A stretch of DNA of 64,000 nt from Hymenobacter chitinivorans DSM 11115 (GTDB taxonomy: Bacteria > Bacteroidota > Bacteroidia > Cytophagales > Hymenobacteraceae): positions 3,100,001 to 3,164,000 of the forward strand of contig NZ_PGFA01000001.1 of the NCBI RefSeq assembly GCF_002797555.1, in the 5' to 3' direction. Below the pieces are notes generated by a model. It worked only from the letters and a program-made list of their open reading frames with translations. It ran no database searches and was not told the DNA's origin. A program made the translations under genes and the position numbers. Below, piece after piece: positions 51,332 to 59,939 of the stretch (position 1 is the first letter of the stretch; every line of letters starts with the position of its first letter).

Positions 51332-51669
51332 AATGTGCTAAGGTGTTGGAATGTGCTGAGGTGCTAATGTGGGTTGAACGTGGGTTGAATGTGGATCGAA
51401 TGTGCTGAATGTGGGAAATGTGCCATTACGAGCATAGCGAAATAATCCGTCCTCTGAAATGTGCCGCGCCTTCTTTTTTGACGAGCCTCTGGATGTAAGA
51501 ACGATAAAGGCTTTGTAGGAAAAGGTCATTTCGTACTGCGCAGAGGACGGATTGCTTCGGCTGCGCCTCGCAAGGACACATTCCCCACATTCCCTCCTCA
51601 TTCTTCACATTATGCAGTAGCACATTTCCCACATTAGCACCTCAGCACATTCCAACACCTTAGCACATT
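51332..51669. repeat. Perfect 42-bp inverted repeat between kinase and regulator, with nested inner pair
   Basis: The arms at 51332-51373 and 51628-51669 are exact reverse complements over 42 bp. The right arm overlaps the final codons of the kinase gene (its stop is within the arm) and the left arm ends 8 bp before the regulator ATG. Inside is a second pair, AATCCGTCCTCTG (51444-51456) with CAGAGGACGGATT (51541-51553), and many AATGTG repeats. No coding frame. In an mRNA it would form a very long stem separating kinase and regulator. Confidence 0.92.
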
Positions 51670-52772
51670 ACCAGCACCGGCAAGGTTACGACGAATTCGG
51701 CTTCGGTGCGCTCCACGCGCACGGGCTCGGCGGTGAGATGGGCGTAGCGGGCCGTCAGGTTGGGCAGGCCAATGCCCAGGGATTCGCCGGGGGCCAGGCG
51801 GCGCGGACGCAGGGTGTTGCGCACGGTCAGGCTCTTGCCGGCTTCGTCGAGGGCAATGCGCAGGTGCAGGGGCTGCGTGGCGCTGGCAGCGTTGTGCTTC
51901 AGGGCATTTTCCAGCAGCAGCTGCAGGCTCAGGGGCGGCACCACGAAATTGCTGGGCACTTCGCGGGCCGTGGGCAATTCCACGTGCAGGGCCTCGCCGT
52001 AGCGGATATTTTGCAGAAACAGGTAGGACTGGGCAAATTCCAGCTCGTCGGCCAGGGGCACCACTTCCCGCTGCCGGGCGTCGAGCACGTAGCGGTACAC
52101 CTGGGAGAGCTGGCGGATAAAGCGCACGGCCAGCTTGGGCTCTTCCTCGACCAGAGAAGTCAGGGCGTTCAGGGCGTTGAACATAAAGTGCGGGTCGAGC
52201 TGCTGGCGCAACGACTCAGCCTCGGCCTGGGCCATTTCCTTCTGCAGCCGCTCGTTGCGTACCAGAGCCTCGCGCCAGCCCATCAGAAACGAGCGGCTGT
52301 GCAGAAACAGGGAAATCATGGCCGTGGTGGCCAGCGGAAAGAAGTAAGCCCCCGCCCGCCGCACCGACCACAGCTCGCTCAGACTGCGCTGCTCGTAAAG
52401 CAGAATCAGCGTCTGGACCAGCACAATCACTGCCAACGAGCCGCCCAACGAAACCAGCAGCGTGTACACCAGGCGCCTGCCGGGCGCCTGCTTCCAGCCT
52501 ACGTACTTGTCGAGCCAATCGACGGCGTAGCCATTGGTGAGCCACAGCCCCACGGTATAAATGGAGGTAAACCCGAAGTTGACCAGCAAGTGCCGGGGGT
52601 TGTTGAGGCAATCCAGGCAGGTAAAAAAGCTGATGGTAACCGCCACGGTCAGCAGCGTGAGCAGCAGGCGCAGCCAGGGGCGGCGGGCTTGCAAAGGGGG
52701 CATCGTAGGATGAAAATAGTTGAACAAGGGCATGGCGCGGGCACGGGTGCCGGACAGGAACGTGGTACGCAT
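51660..52772 (-). CDS. LytS-type sensor histidine kinase
   Basis: A 370-residue kinase with about four membrane helices (residues 30-170), then QLDPHFMFNALNALTSLVEEEPKLAVRFIRQL with the phospho-accepting His at about 195, the RYVLDARQREVVPLADELEFAQSYL block and the LLLENALKHNAA N-box. It pairs by position with the LytTR regulator at 50545, though a 335-bp inverted-repeat region lies between. The system mirrors the kinase-regulator pair at 47930-50255 in opposite orientation. Confidence 0.94.
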   Translation of the reverse strand: MRTTFLSGTRARAMPLFNYFHPTMPPLQARRPWLRLLLTLLTVAVTISFFTCLDCLNNPRHLLVNFGFTSIYTVGLWLTNGYAVDWLDKYVGWKQAPGRRLVYTLLVSLGGSLAVIVLVQTLILLYEQRSLSELWSVRRAGAYFFPLATTAMISLFLHSRSFLMGWREALVRNERLQKEMAQAEAESLRQQLDPHFMFNALNALTSLVEEEPKLAVRFIRQLSQVYRYVLDARQREVVPLADELEFAQSYLFLQNIRYGEALHVELPTAREVPSNFVVPPLSLQLLLENALKHNAASATQPLHLRIALDEAGKSLTVRNTLRPRRLAPGESLGIGLPNLTARYAHLTAEPVRVERTEAEFVVTLPVLVMC

Positions 52773-52910
52773 GGCAAGATAGGGCTGAAAGGCAGGATCC
52801 GGAGTAGCCGGTACCCTATTGTGTGTTGGTAAACCAGTCCTCGCCGCAAGTCAAACTGCCGCGCCCCGCCCGTAGTGGTGCGAAGCGCGGCAGCCGTTTG
52901 GGGGTCGGCT

Positions 52911-53630
52911 TTACTTGGCGGCCGGCGCGGCCGCCGCGGCGGGTTGGGCGGCGTAGGCCTTCAGGCGACTCTGCAGCTGCCGCTCGCCCCAGTTGGGCAC
53001 TAGGGCATTGGCGGGCTTGAAGGCGGCGTAGCGGGCCTGGGCTTCGTCGTACACGGGCTTGGCCACGTCGGCCCCACCCCCGAACATCTTGGGCGTGAAG
53101 TAGAGGTTGTTGGCTTCCACCAAATAGATGCGGGGGTTGGCCGGATTCGCCTTTTTGGCCTGGGCCAAGGCTTCTTTCACCAGCCCCGAATACTTCATGG
53201 AGCGGGCCATGGGCGAGATGCCCAGCCGGGACTGGTGAATGTAGGCCTGCAGCACCAGCAGCTCCGACTCCTCCCCGCCCAGCTTGCGGGCCTGGGCCAG
53301 GGCAGCCTCGGCCTGGTCGAGGTACTTGTCTTTCACGTCGCCGCTTTCCTTGCTCTGGAAGCTAACCAGCAGGCGGCCGTAGGCCTGATAGTATTGGGGC
53401 AGCCAGTCGGTGGGCACGGCGGCGGCGGCCCGCTCAAACTTGCTCACGATTTGCTGAAGCTGGGCCGGGTCGCCGGTGCTGTTGAGCTCCGTGATGGTGG
53501 CGGCCAGCAGGTCGGCGTAGCCGGCCGGGGCAGCAGTGGTGGCAGCGGAAACTGCTTTGGGAGCGGGCTGCTGGGCGGCAGCGGAGAAGGAAGCGGCGGT
53601 GAGGGCGAGGATGAGCAGCGTGTTTTTCAT
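52911..53630 (-). CDS. Secreted helical-repeat protein with LytTR-like promoter module
   Basis: A 239-residue exported protein (signal ending SAAAQQ). The mature part consists of helices in a TPR/Sel1-like series: GYADLLAATITELNSTGDPAQLQQIVSKFERAAAAVP, then YYQAYGRLLVSFQSKE, LDQAEAALAQARKLGG and YSGLVKEALAQAKKANPANPRIYLVEANNLYFTP. It ends in an Ala/Pro tail. Function is unknown. Its promoter region shares a direct-repeat module with the TonB receptor gene starting at 57839. Confidence 0.8.
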   Translation of the reverse strand: MKNTLLILALTAASFSAAAQQPAPKAVSAATTAAPAGYADLLAATITELNSTGDPAQLQQIVSKFERAAAAVPTDWLPQYYQAYGRLLVSFQSKESGDVKDKYLDQAEAALAQARKLGGEESELLVLQAYIHQSRLGISPMARSMKYSGLVKEALAQAKKANPANPRIYLVEANNLYFTPKMFGGGADVAKPVYDEAQARYAAFKPANALVPNWGERQLQSRLKAYAAQPAAAAAPAAK

Positions 53631-53682
53631 GACGGAGAAGGTTTAGGATGAATGATTTCTGGTCAGGGGTAAGAGGATGCTC

Positions 53683-53755
53683 CAAAGGTGGCCGGTAGCG
53701 GCCAGGGCCGAAACTAAAGGTTGCCGAAGCGTCGGTTGGCCCCGATGAAGCGTCA
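53683..53755 (-). promoter_or_regulatory. Promoter with two phased direct repeats (LytTR-like), copy 1
   Basis: On the minus strand: half-sites TGACGCTTC (53755-53747) and CGACGCTTC (53734-53726), 21 bp apart; then 12 bp; a -33-like TTTC (53713-53710); 19 bp; and CACCTTTG (53690-53683) as the -7 element. The same arrangement occurs at 57863-57935. Confidence 0.75.
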
Positions 53756-54422
53756 GATTCCGTCTTTGTGCCGTCAACTCCCCGGCCCCTTTTTCTGCCT
53801 ATCAGTCCCGCAAACGACCTGGCTGATGCTCCGCAGAAAAATTAGCCGCTAAACTTTATGATATTCTATATTTTATAATAATTTAAATTTTAACTTAGCT
53901 TATTCTTATCAAAAGAACCACCGCAGGTATTCCCTCGCCGCCCTTCAGGGGCGCCGCCTGCAGCACGTGAGGGCCGGCTTTTGCTGCAGCAAAGGCCGCG
54001 GGTACGGGACAGGATATCATCCCGGTAGCACCAGTACTGCTTTGGCCGGGCAGCAAGCACTGCCCGTACCGCCAATGGCCCAGTTTGCCCGCTTCGCACG
54101 TTGCGCGCAGCCCCGCCTGGCCACGGCGGGCGGCCCCGCTTTGGCTTTCCCCACCTGTAGTCCCCACTGACCCTATGCCCGAGGTCTTCCCTTGACCGGC
54201 TCCTACTTCCTTCCTCCAGCCATCTGCGGCCCGGTACTGTCGCCAGACCACTAAGCTTTGGCAGCTACCGGTTTGCCGCTGCCCGCGCGGCCGCCGCGCT
54301 GGCGGAGCCATGTCCTTTCATCGGCAGCAGGTGGGCCGCTTGGCCAGTTGCTGCTTCGGCTTTGCCCCGGCTCCGCGCCCGGGTCATTTTTTCAACCTTC
54401 TTACCCACACACCTACCTGCAC
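53756..54422. other. Gene-free region with an AT-rich island
   Basis: No credible coding frame. Positions about 53855-53920 are very AT-rich and would suit a promoter for the plus-strand gene at 54423, but no clear TTTG/TAnnTTTG pair is seen. The remainder is GC-rich with no family similarity. Confidence 0.6.
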
Positions 54423-55484
54423 ATGAAACATTTACCCAAACTCCCGCTGCTCACCCTGCTCTTCGGCATTTTGCTGGCCTCCTGCGCCAAGGAAAACCTG
54501 CGCGGGGACCAGGCACTGCCCGCCAGCCAGGCTACCAATGGTGACATCGTTTGCAATAACTGCCTGGACAAGCCCCTGGACCTGATCAAGCGGGAAGACC
54601 GCACCGGCAAGCCCGTGGTGCTGGGCACGGTCGAGGTGTGCGCCACGGCCGACGGGCTCTGCTGCCGCTTTGCCGCGGCCGGAGGCAAGCTGACCTCCAC
54701 CAAGATTGGCCTCTTTACCTCGGAAGCCGACATGATTGCCAACTACAGCAACCCCTCGCCCACCAAGTTCTACGCAACCGAACACCAGTCGACGGCTACG
54801 GCGGAAATGTGCATTCCGCTGGCCGATATTGCCGCTTTCTTCCCCGATGTGCCCCTGAACGGGCAAACCCTCTACATGACGGCCGAAGCCCAGATTACGG
54901 GTAGCAGCGGCACGGTAGGCGGGCAGAGCTGGGCCGGCAACCTGACCCTGAACGGCAAATACCCCTTCGACCGGTACTTTACCTTCACCTTCCGCTGCGA
55001 CGGTCCTCCGCCCACGAGCTCCTGCCTCTTCACCCAGGGCTACTGGTTTGCCAAGCCCAACGTGGTGTGGCCCGGCTGCACCCCCGACAACTACGCCAGC
55101 TGCGGCAGCGTGAACATGGGCGGCCAGAGCTACAGCCGCGACGAGGCCCGGGCTATTTTCTCGTCTTCCAACAAAAACGGCAAAACCGACGCCAAGCAGG
55201 CCTTCTTGCAAGGCACGGCCCTGCAGCTCAGCCTGGACAACAACCCCAGCCTGGCGGCCATCCTCGGCGCCATGCAGCCCGGCGACGAGTGCTACGGCGC
55301 CCTGGCGGCCCTGGCCCGCATCAACACCTACTTTACCGGCAAGGCCAAGCAGGACGCCACCTCGCTCAATAATGACCGCACTAAGGACGCTACCCACACC
55401 CAGCTGCGGGCCGACGCCGAGCTGATTTCCCGCTGCCTGAACACCCACAGCCAGATCTGCGACGCCAACGCCGTACCGCTATAA
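54423..55484 (+). CDS. Lipoprotein with TQGYW domain
   Basis: A 353-residue lipoprotein (lipobox LASC). A first domain of about 190 residues contains VCNNCLDKPLDLIKREDRTGKPVVLGTVEVC and two further cysteine pairs. The second part opens with SSCLFTQGYWFAKPNVVWPGC, the CxxTQGYW-type signature known from secreted Bacteroidota proteins, followed by GGQSYSRDEARAIFSSSNKNG. Function unknown. It is a single gene behind an about 790-bp gene-free region, followed by a terminator shared with the convergent TonB gene. Confidence 0.82.
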   Translation: MKHLPKLPLLTLLFGILLASCAKENLRGDQALPASQATNGDIVCNNCLDKPLDLIKREDRTGKPVVLGTVEVCATADGLCCRFAAAGGKLTSTKIGLFTSEADMIANYSNPSPTKFYATEHQSTATAEMCIPLADIAAFFPDVPLNGQTLYMTAEAQITGSSGTVGGQSWAGNLTLNGKYPFDRYFTFTFRCDGPPPTSSCLFTQGYWFAKPNVVWPGCTPDNYASCGSVNMGGQSYSRDEARAIFSSSNKNGKTDAKQAFLQGTALQLSLDNNPSLAAILGAMQPGDECYGALAALARINTYFTGKAKQDATSLNNDRTKDATHTQLRADAELISRCLNTHSQICDANAVPL

Positions 55485-55501
55485 ACTCTAAGGCCGCGCC
55501 G

Positions 55502-55563
55502 CAAAACAGCCCCGCGAAAGAACGTTGCCGAATGTGGTAACGCTTTTTCGCGGGGCTGTTTGC
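55502..55563. terminator. Bidirectional intrinsic terminator
   Basis: AAACAGCCCCGCGAAA pairs exactly with TTTCGCGGGGCTGTTT around a roughly 28-base loop, between two convergent genes. Confidence 0.85.
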
Positions 55564-55592
55564 GTGCCGCTCACGCTCATGCAGGGCCAGAC

Positions 55593-57839
55593 TTACTCGG
55601 GGGCCACGTTGGTATCGGCCGGGTTTTTCTTGTTGATGGAAATCAGCAGGGCCACGAACACCATGCGGGGGGCCGAGGGCAGCACCGCCGTGCTGGCGTA
55701 CTGGCCGCTGGCGTCCTTGGTGCTGCTGTAGCGGTAGCCGTACACGTTCTGGCGGCCCAGCACGTTGGTGCAGCTCACGTGCACAATGGTGAAGTTGTTC
55801 CAGAGCTTGGTCAGGTAGCTGGCGTTCAGGCTGAAGTCCTGGAAGCTGGGCAGGCGGTCCTGATTGTAGCCGTCGGTGCGGTTGGGGTTGTAGTAGGCCC
55901 GGGGGCTGTTGTAGGTGTAGGTGGCCCCAAACTGAGTGTGCATCTTAGCCACCCAGTACTTGCTTACCACGGCCAGATTGTGGCGGGCGGCGAAGGTGGG
56001 CACGGCCAGCACCGGGTCGAAGCGCTGCTGCCGGCGGGTGTCAATCAGGCCGTAGCTCACCCAGTAGTCGGCATTCTTCACGGTTTTCTTGTCGCGCCAG
56101 AGCACGTCCAGGCCGCGGGCGTAGCCGGTGCCGGTGCTGCGGTAGGAAGCCGGGTCGGCGAAGGTGGCCTGCTGGGGGTTGTACACGCCCTGCAAGTCGT
56201 AGCGCACCAGGTGGGCGTAGGTTTTGGCGTAGGCTTCCACGCGCAGGGTGCGGTTGTCGTGGCTGCGCAGGAAGGTAGCCTGCAGGTGCTGGGCCCGCTC
56301 GAAGCGCAGGGTAGCGGGGTCGGCGGCGCGCAGGAGCAGGTCGGTGCCGGGGTTCTGGAAAAAGTAGCCCCAGGCGCCCGAGAGCTGGGTTTTCTCATTC
56401 ACCTGGTAGGCCAAAGCCAGGCGGGGAGCGGCGTTCCAGCGGCCCAGCACGGCCGAGTACTCGCCCCGGCCCCCGACGCGGCCCACGAGCTTGTTGCTGA
56501 AGGCAATGTCGGACTCGGCAAAGCCGGCCAGGCGCTGCTCATCCACGGCGAAGCGGCGGCTGTAGGGCTCGGCCACTAGGCGCTGCTCGTTGCGCTGCAC
56601 CAGGCCTTCCAGGCCCAGCTTCAGGTTCCAGTAGGCGCTGGCCGAGTCGTTGGTGAGCATCAGCCGGCCCACCAGGCTCTGCTCCAGCTCCCGCAAGCCT
56701 TGCTCCTGGGTAGTGCCAACGTTGTCGGTGCGCACCGTGATGCTGGAGGCCTGGTAGTCGCGGGTGGCGGCCACGCCGGTCTGCACCGACCAGCCCCGGA
56801 CCAGCGGACTGCGGAAGGTGGTGTTGAGGTAGGAGTTGTCGGAGTTCAGGTGCACCGGCTGGCCGCCTTCCCACTCGGCGCTGGGCTGCCGGGCCCCGAT
56901 GCGCTGCCGGGTGTAGGCCCCGTACACTTTGAGCATGCCCATTTCGCCGGTTTTCTGGCGCAGGGCCACCGAGCCGCCCGTCGACGCATAGGCCGAGAGC
57001 ATGCGCTGGGGCACCAGGCCGAAGTAGGGCTTCATGTTCATGTAATCGGCCGTGACGGCCACCGAGGCCCGCTCGAAGCGGTGCTGGTGCGAAAGGCTCA
57101 GGCTGCCAATCGAGAGCAGGGAAATACCGGTCTGGGTTTCGGGAGCCAAATCTTCCGAGGTCAGGGCCACCACCGCCGACAACGCCTGCCCGTACTCGGC
57201 CGAGTAGCCGCCGGTGCTGAAAGCCATGCCCTTGAAGAGCATGGGCGAGAAGCGCCCCCGGGCCGGCATGCCCGACACGGCCGCGTTGTAGGGGCTTTGC
57301 AGGGGCACCCCATCCAGGTACTGCCGGGTTTCGCCGGCCCCGCCGCCCCGCACAAACAGCTTGCCCTCTTCCCCGTTGCGGGTGGTGCCGGGCATGGTGT
57401 TCAGGGCCCCGGCCACGTCGGCCGAGGCGCCGGCCGTGGTGACTACGTCGCGGGCCGAGAAGGTGGTGTTGCGCTTGCTGTCGTCGGCCTCGAAGGTGCC
57501 GGAGGTGATGACCACGTCGCCGAGCTGGTTGCGCACGGCTTTCAGGGTGATGCTGAAGCGCTGGGCGGTGCCGCTCAGGGTTACGGGCTGCTCCTGGGCC
57601 TGGTAGCCGAGCAGGGTAGTCACCAACGGCAACGTGCCGGTGCTGCGGGTGCTGAAGCGGAAGCGGCCCAGCGAGTCGGTGCTGGCCCCGTCGAAGGTGG
57701 TTTTCAGAAATACGTTGGCGCCCGGCAGGGGCTGGCCGCTCTGGTCCCGGACGGTGCCGCTGAGGGTGGTAGCAGTTTGGGCCTGCGTGGTAAAGGCCGT
57801 GGTCAGGAGCAGGAGCAGAAAAGGTAGCAGGCGTTTCAT
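55593..57839 (-). CDS. TonB-dependent receptor plug domain protein
   Basis: A 748-residue outer-membrane receptor: signal peptide (about 1-20), carboxypeptidase-regulatory-like domain (about 25-100; SGTVRDQSGQPLPGANVFLK), plug (about 115-225; DVAGALNTMPGTTRNGEEGKLFVRGGGAGETRQYLDGVPLQSPYN, AEYGQALSAVVALTSED) and barrel to the end. The FEADDSKRNTTFSARDVVTTAG stretch is common in Bacteroidota receptors without SusD partners. Ligand unknown. Its promoter carries the same direct-repeat module as the gene at 53630, so the two are probably co-regulated. Confidence 0.94.
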   Translation of the reverse strand: MKRLLPFLLLLLTTAFTTQAQTATTLSGTVRDQSGQPLPGANVFLKTTFDGASTDSLGRFRFSTRSTGTLPLVTTLLGYQAQEQPVTLSGTAQRFSITLKAVRNQLGDVVITSGTFEADDSKRNTTFSARDVVTTAGASADVAGALNTMPGTTRNGEEGKLFVRGGGAGETRQYLDGVPLQSPYNAAVSGMPARGRFSPMLFKGMAFSTGGYSAEYGQALSAVVALTSEDLAPETQTGISLLSIGSLSLSHQHRFERASVAVTADYMNMKPYFGLVPQRMLSAYASTGGSVALRQKTGEMGMLKVYGAYTRQRIGARQPSAEWEGGQPVHLNSDNSYLNTTFRSPLVRGWSVQTGVAATRDYQASSITVRTDNVGTTQEQGLRELEQSLVGRLMLTNDSASAYWNLKLGLEGLVQRNEQRLVAEPYSRRFAVDEQRLAGFAESDIAFSNKLVGRVGGRGEYSAVLGRWNAAPRLALAYQVNEKTQLSGAWGYFFQNPGTDLLLRAADPATLRFERAQHLQATFLRSHDNRTLRVEAYAKTYAHLVRYDLQGVYNPQQATFADPASYRSTGTGYARGLDVLWRDKKTVKNADYWVSYGLIDTRRQQRFDPVLAVPTFAARHNLAVVSKYWVAKMHTQFGATYTYNSPRAYYNPNRTDGYNQDRLPSFQDFSLNASYLTKLWNNFTIVHVSCTNVLGRQNVYGYRYSSTKDASGQYASTAVLPSAPRMVFVALLISINKKNPADTNVAPE

Positions 57840-57862
57840 GGGGGTAGCGGCGAAGTGATGCT

Positions 57863-57935
57863 CAAAGGTGAGCCGCCGCCGGCCCGGCTGAAACTAAAGG
57901 TTACCGAAGCGTCGGATCAGGGGGATGAAGCGTCG
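57863..57935 (-). promoter_or_regulatory. Promoter with two phased direct repeats (LytTR-like), copy 2
   Basis: On the minus strand: two exact CGACGCTTC half-sites (57935-57927 and 57914-57906) 21 bp apart; 12 bp to TTTC (57893-57890); 19 bp; CACCTTTG (57870-57863). Every spacing equals that at 53683-53755, and AACCTTTAGTTTC is shared too. Confidence 0.8.
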
Positions 57936-58008
57936 GCTGGGGCCCCGCTAGGTCCGGTTCCAACTTTCGGCCGCCTTTATTTGCAGTCTACTGCCCGCCC
58001 CAGCGCCC

Positions 58009-59118
58009 ATGCCGCACCGCCCAGCCCCGTTGTACTATCCTGCCCTGACCGGAATCCGGGCCCTGGCGGCCTATCTGGTGTACGCCCACCACTTCAACCC
58101 CTTCCCGGCCTGGAGCGGGCCGTGGCGGCTGGCCAACGAGGGCCACATGGGGGTTACTATGTTTTTCGTGCTCAGCGGCTTTCTGATTACCACCCGCTAC
58201 TTCGGGCTGACTTCTGTTACCCGGGCCTGGGCCGGGCGCTACTTCCGCAACCGGTTGGCCCGCATCTATCCCCTGTACTGCCTGCTGACGGTCATCACGC
58301 TGCTGGCCTTCGAGCTCAACCCGGCCCTGGACGGCACCGGAGCCTGGCCGGGCTACTCCCCGGCCGACAAGGCCGCGGCGGTGCTGACCAACCTGACGCT
58401 GACGCGTGGCTTGTTCACCGAGTTTCTGAGCTCGGGCATTATGCAGGGCTGGACGCTCACGGTGGAAGAATCATTTTACTGCCTGGCCCCCTTGCTGCTC
58501 GTGGCCCTGGCCCGGAGCCGGGCCCCCTACCGGCTGCTACTAGCCGCGACTCTGGTCAGTATAGGCCTGGGAATCGCGCTGGTCTATGGCTCCCCTGCGG
58601 GCCGGTACGGGTTCTTCGCCGACTACCGCTTTATGGCGTACCGCACGTTTTTCGGGCGGACCTTCGAGTTTATGGTAGGTGTCGGCTTGGCCGTTTTTAT
58701 GCGCCGGCCGCCGGCTGCCCGGTCGGGGTTCCGCTTCACGGGTATGGGAGCGGCCTGGGTCGGGGCTAGTGTGCTGGGCCTGGCCCTGCTGTCCACGGAG
58801 CAGACCTTTAGCTGGAACCGCTGGTCCGGTATTGCCCTTAACAATCTGCTGCTCCCCATTGGCATCGGAGGCCTGTTCTACGGCTTGCTGACCGAGCGCA
58901 CCTGGCTTTCCCGCCTCCTGGCTACCCCGGTGGCGCAGCGGCTGGGCAAGTCCTCGTACGCCTTTTACCTGGTGCACATGGGCATCTTCAGCCTGGCCCT
59001 GCAGCGCTACGTCACCACCAAACCGGGCCTGCAGTTTATAGCCCTGCTCGGCCTTTCCCTGGCGCTGTATCAGTACGTGGAACTGCCCTTGCACCGGGTT
59101 ATCAGGCGGGGCGCGTAA
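58009..59118 (+). CDS. Acyltransferase family protein (OafA/YrhL-type)
   Basis: A 369-residue integral membrane acyltransferase with about ten helices. The family's LTGIRALAAYLVYAHHFNPF opens it (catalytic His in AHH near residue 25), FFVLSGFLITTRY follows, then RNRLARIYPLYCLLTVITLL and GWTLTVEESFYCLAPLLL, all characteristic of acyltransferase-3 proteins that O-acylate surface sugars or lipids. No glycan gene cluster is adjacent, so the target is unknown. It is divergent from the TonB gene. Confidence 0.95.
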   Translation: MPHRPAPLYYPALTGIRALAAYLVYAHHFNPFPAWSGPWRLANEGHMGVTMFFVLSGFLITTRYFGLTSVTRAWAGRYFRNRLARIYPLYCLLTVITLLAFELNPALDGTGAWPGYSPADKAAAVLTNLTLTRGLFTEFLSSGIMQGWTLTVEESFYCLAPLLLVALARSRAPYRLLLAATLVSIGLGIALVYGSPAGRYGFFADYRFMAYRTFFGRTFEFMVGVGLAVFMRRPPAARSGFRFTGMGAAWVGASVLGLALLSTEQTFSWNRWSGIALNNLLLPIGIGGLFYGLLTERTWLSRLLATPVAQRLGKSSYAFYLVHMGIFSLALQRYVTTKPGLQFIALLGLSLALYQYVELPLHRVIRRGA

Positions 59119-59161
59119 GGCCCGGGGCTGGCCGCCGGCCCGGCGAAAACCAAAGGTTACC

Positions 59162-59190
59162 GAAGCGTCGGATCAGGGGATGAAGCGTCG
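59162..59190 (-). promoter_or_regulatory. Orphan third copy of the direct-repeat module
   Basis: CGACGCTTC half-sites at 59190-59182 and 59170-59162, 20 bp apart, followed on the minus strand by GGTAACCTTTGGTTTTCG. The -7 element CACCTTTG is missing and the adjacent gene (ending 59118) runs the other way, so this is likely a remnant. Confidence 0.6.
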
Positions 59191-59213
59191 AATATGGTCC
59201 ACGCCGCCTGCGT

Positions 59214-59305
59214 GTAGAGACGCATACTTGCGTCTCAATCGTTGTTTATTCTGATTTGTGGCGGGGCGAGTCATTCAACGACGAGACGCAAATATGCGTC
59301 TCTAC
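59214..59305. repeat. Inverted-repeat element, family A, copy 2
   Basis: A 92-bp element with 23-bp arms at 59214-59236 and 59283-59305, each containing TAGAGACGCA / TGCGTCTCTA. It corresponds to the copy at 20106-20195; the internal sequence differs. Short frames crossing it are not genes. Confidence 0.85.
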
Positions 59306-59450
59306 AGCGTTTAAAGGGTATGGATACCAGCAGCCCAACTGGCGCGGGACGCTCGGGGCAGAGCCCCTCCGGCGTAGGGGTCACTCGGCATAGCCGAGCG
59401 ACTGCTTGGGCAGAGTCCCTACAGTATAGACAACGGTACTTGTTCTTTCC
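59306..59450. other. Gene-free stretch with short duplicated and palindromic motifs
   Basis: The segment carries two versions of GGGCAGAG(C/T)CCCT and a hairpin TCACTCGGC-ATA-GCCGAGCGA at about 59381-59401. No coding frame is supported. Confidence 0.5.
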
Positions 59451-59879
59451 TTACTCCGCCCACTTTCTGACTCGTAGCGTGAGAGGTAATGCCGGGGCCG
59501 GTCGGGAGTCATGCTCATACACCCACGGCTCGGGTAACGACGCTGCCGTCGACTCAAATGGGCAGGATTGGTGGTATTCCTCCCCTCTATACCAGGCTGC
59601 CAACCACGTTTTCCCTCTTCGTAGTGCCTGAATAAAATCAACTGCCGCTGTGGCGTCCCTTGCCGGCGTATCATTCGCGTAGCCTCCAAAGTGGCAATGG
59701 TATTCGGCAAAGCCAACGGTGAGCCGGTCTATGTCATCTGAATGTACCCAGAATTCCCAGCCGGCCGGACTAACCTGCTCTATTAGAAACGTATCATCCA
59801 CTACGGTAACCAGCGGGGCCAAATCAGGTAGCGCCTTTACAAGAACGGCTAGAGTTTGCTCGGAATAGGGAGAAAGCAT
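59451..59879 (-). CDS. Hypothetical acidic protein
   Basis: A 142-residue protein from the ATG at 59879 (a TTG at 59945 would add 22 low-complexity residues). It has no signal or membrane helix. Segments such as WEFWVHSDDIDRLTVGFAEYHCHFGGY and DFIQALRRGKTWLAAWYRGEEY suggest a compact alpha/beta fold like some immunity or SUKH-like proteins, but no family is recognised. It is preceded by the 21-bp tandem array. Confidence 0.65.
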   Translation of the reverse strand: MLSPYSEQTLAVLVKALPDLAPLVTVVDDTFLIEQVSPAGWEFWVHSDDIDRLTVGFAEYHCHFGGYANDTPARDATAAVDFIQALRRGKTWLAAWYRGEEYHQSCPFESTAASLPEPWVYEHDSRPAPALPLTLRVRKWAE

Positions 59880-59939
59880 GTCCAAGGTATCTTTATAGGG
59901 TTTATAGGGTAAATTCAGTGTGCTAAGGTAGAGGACTAC

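Noticed and set aside
59242..59631. 129-codon plus-strand frame
   Set aside because: It starts inside a family A inverted repeat and is antisense to the 59451 gene; no domain is visible.
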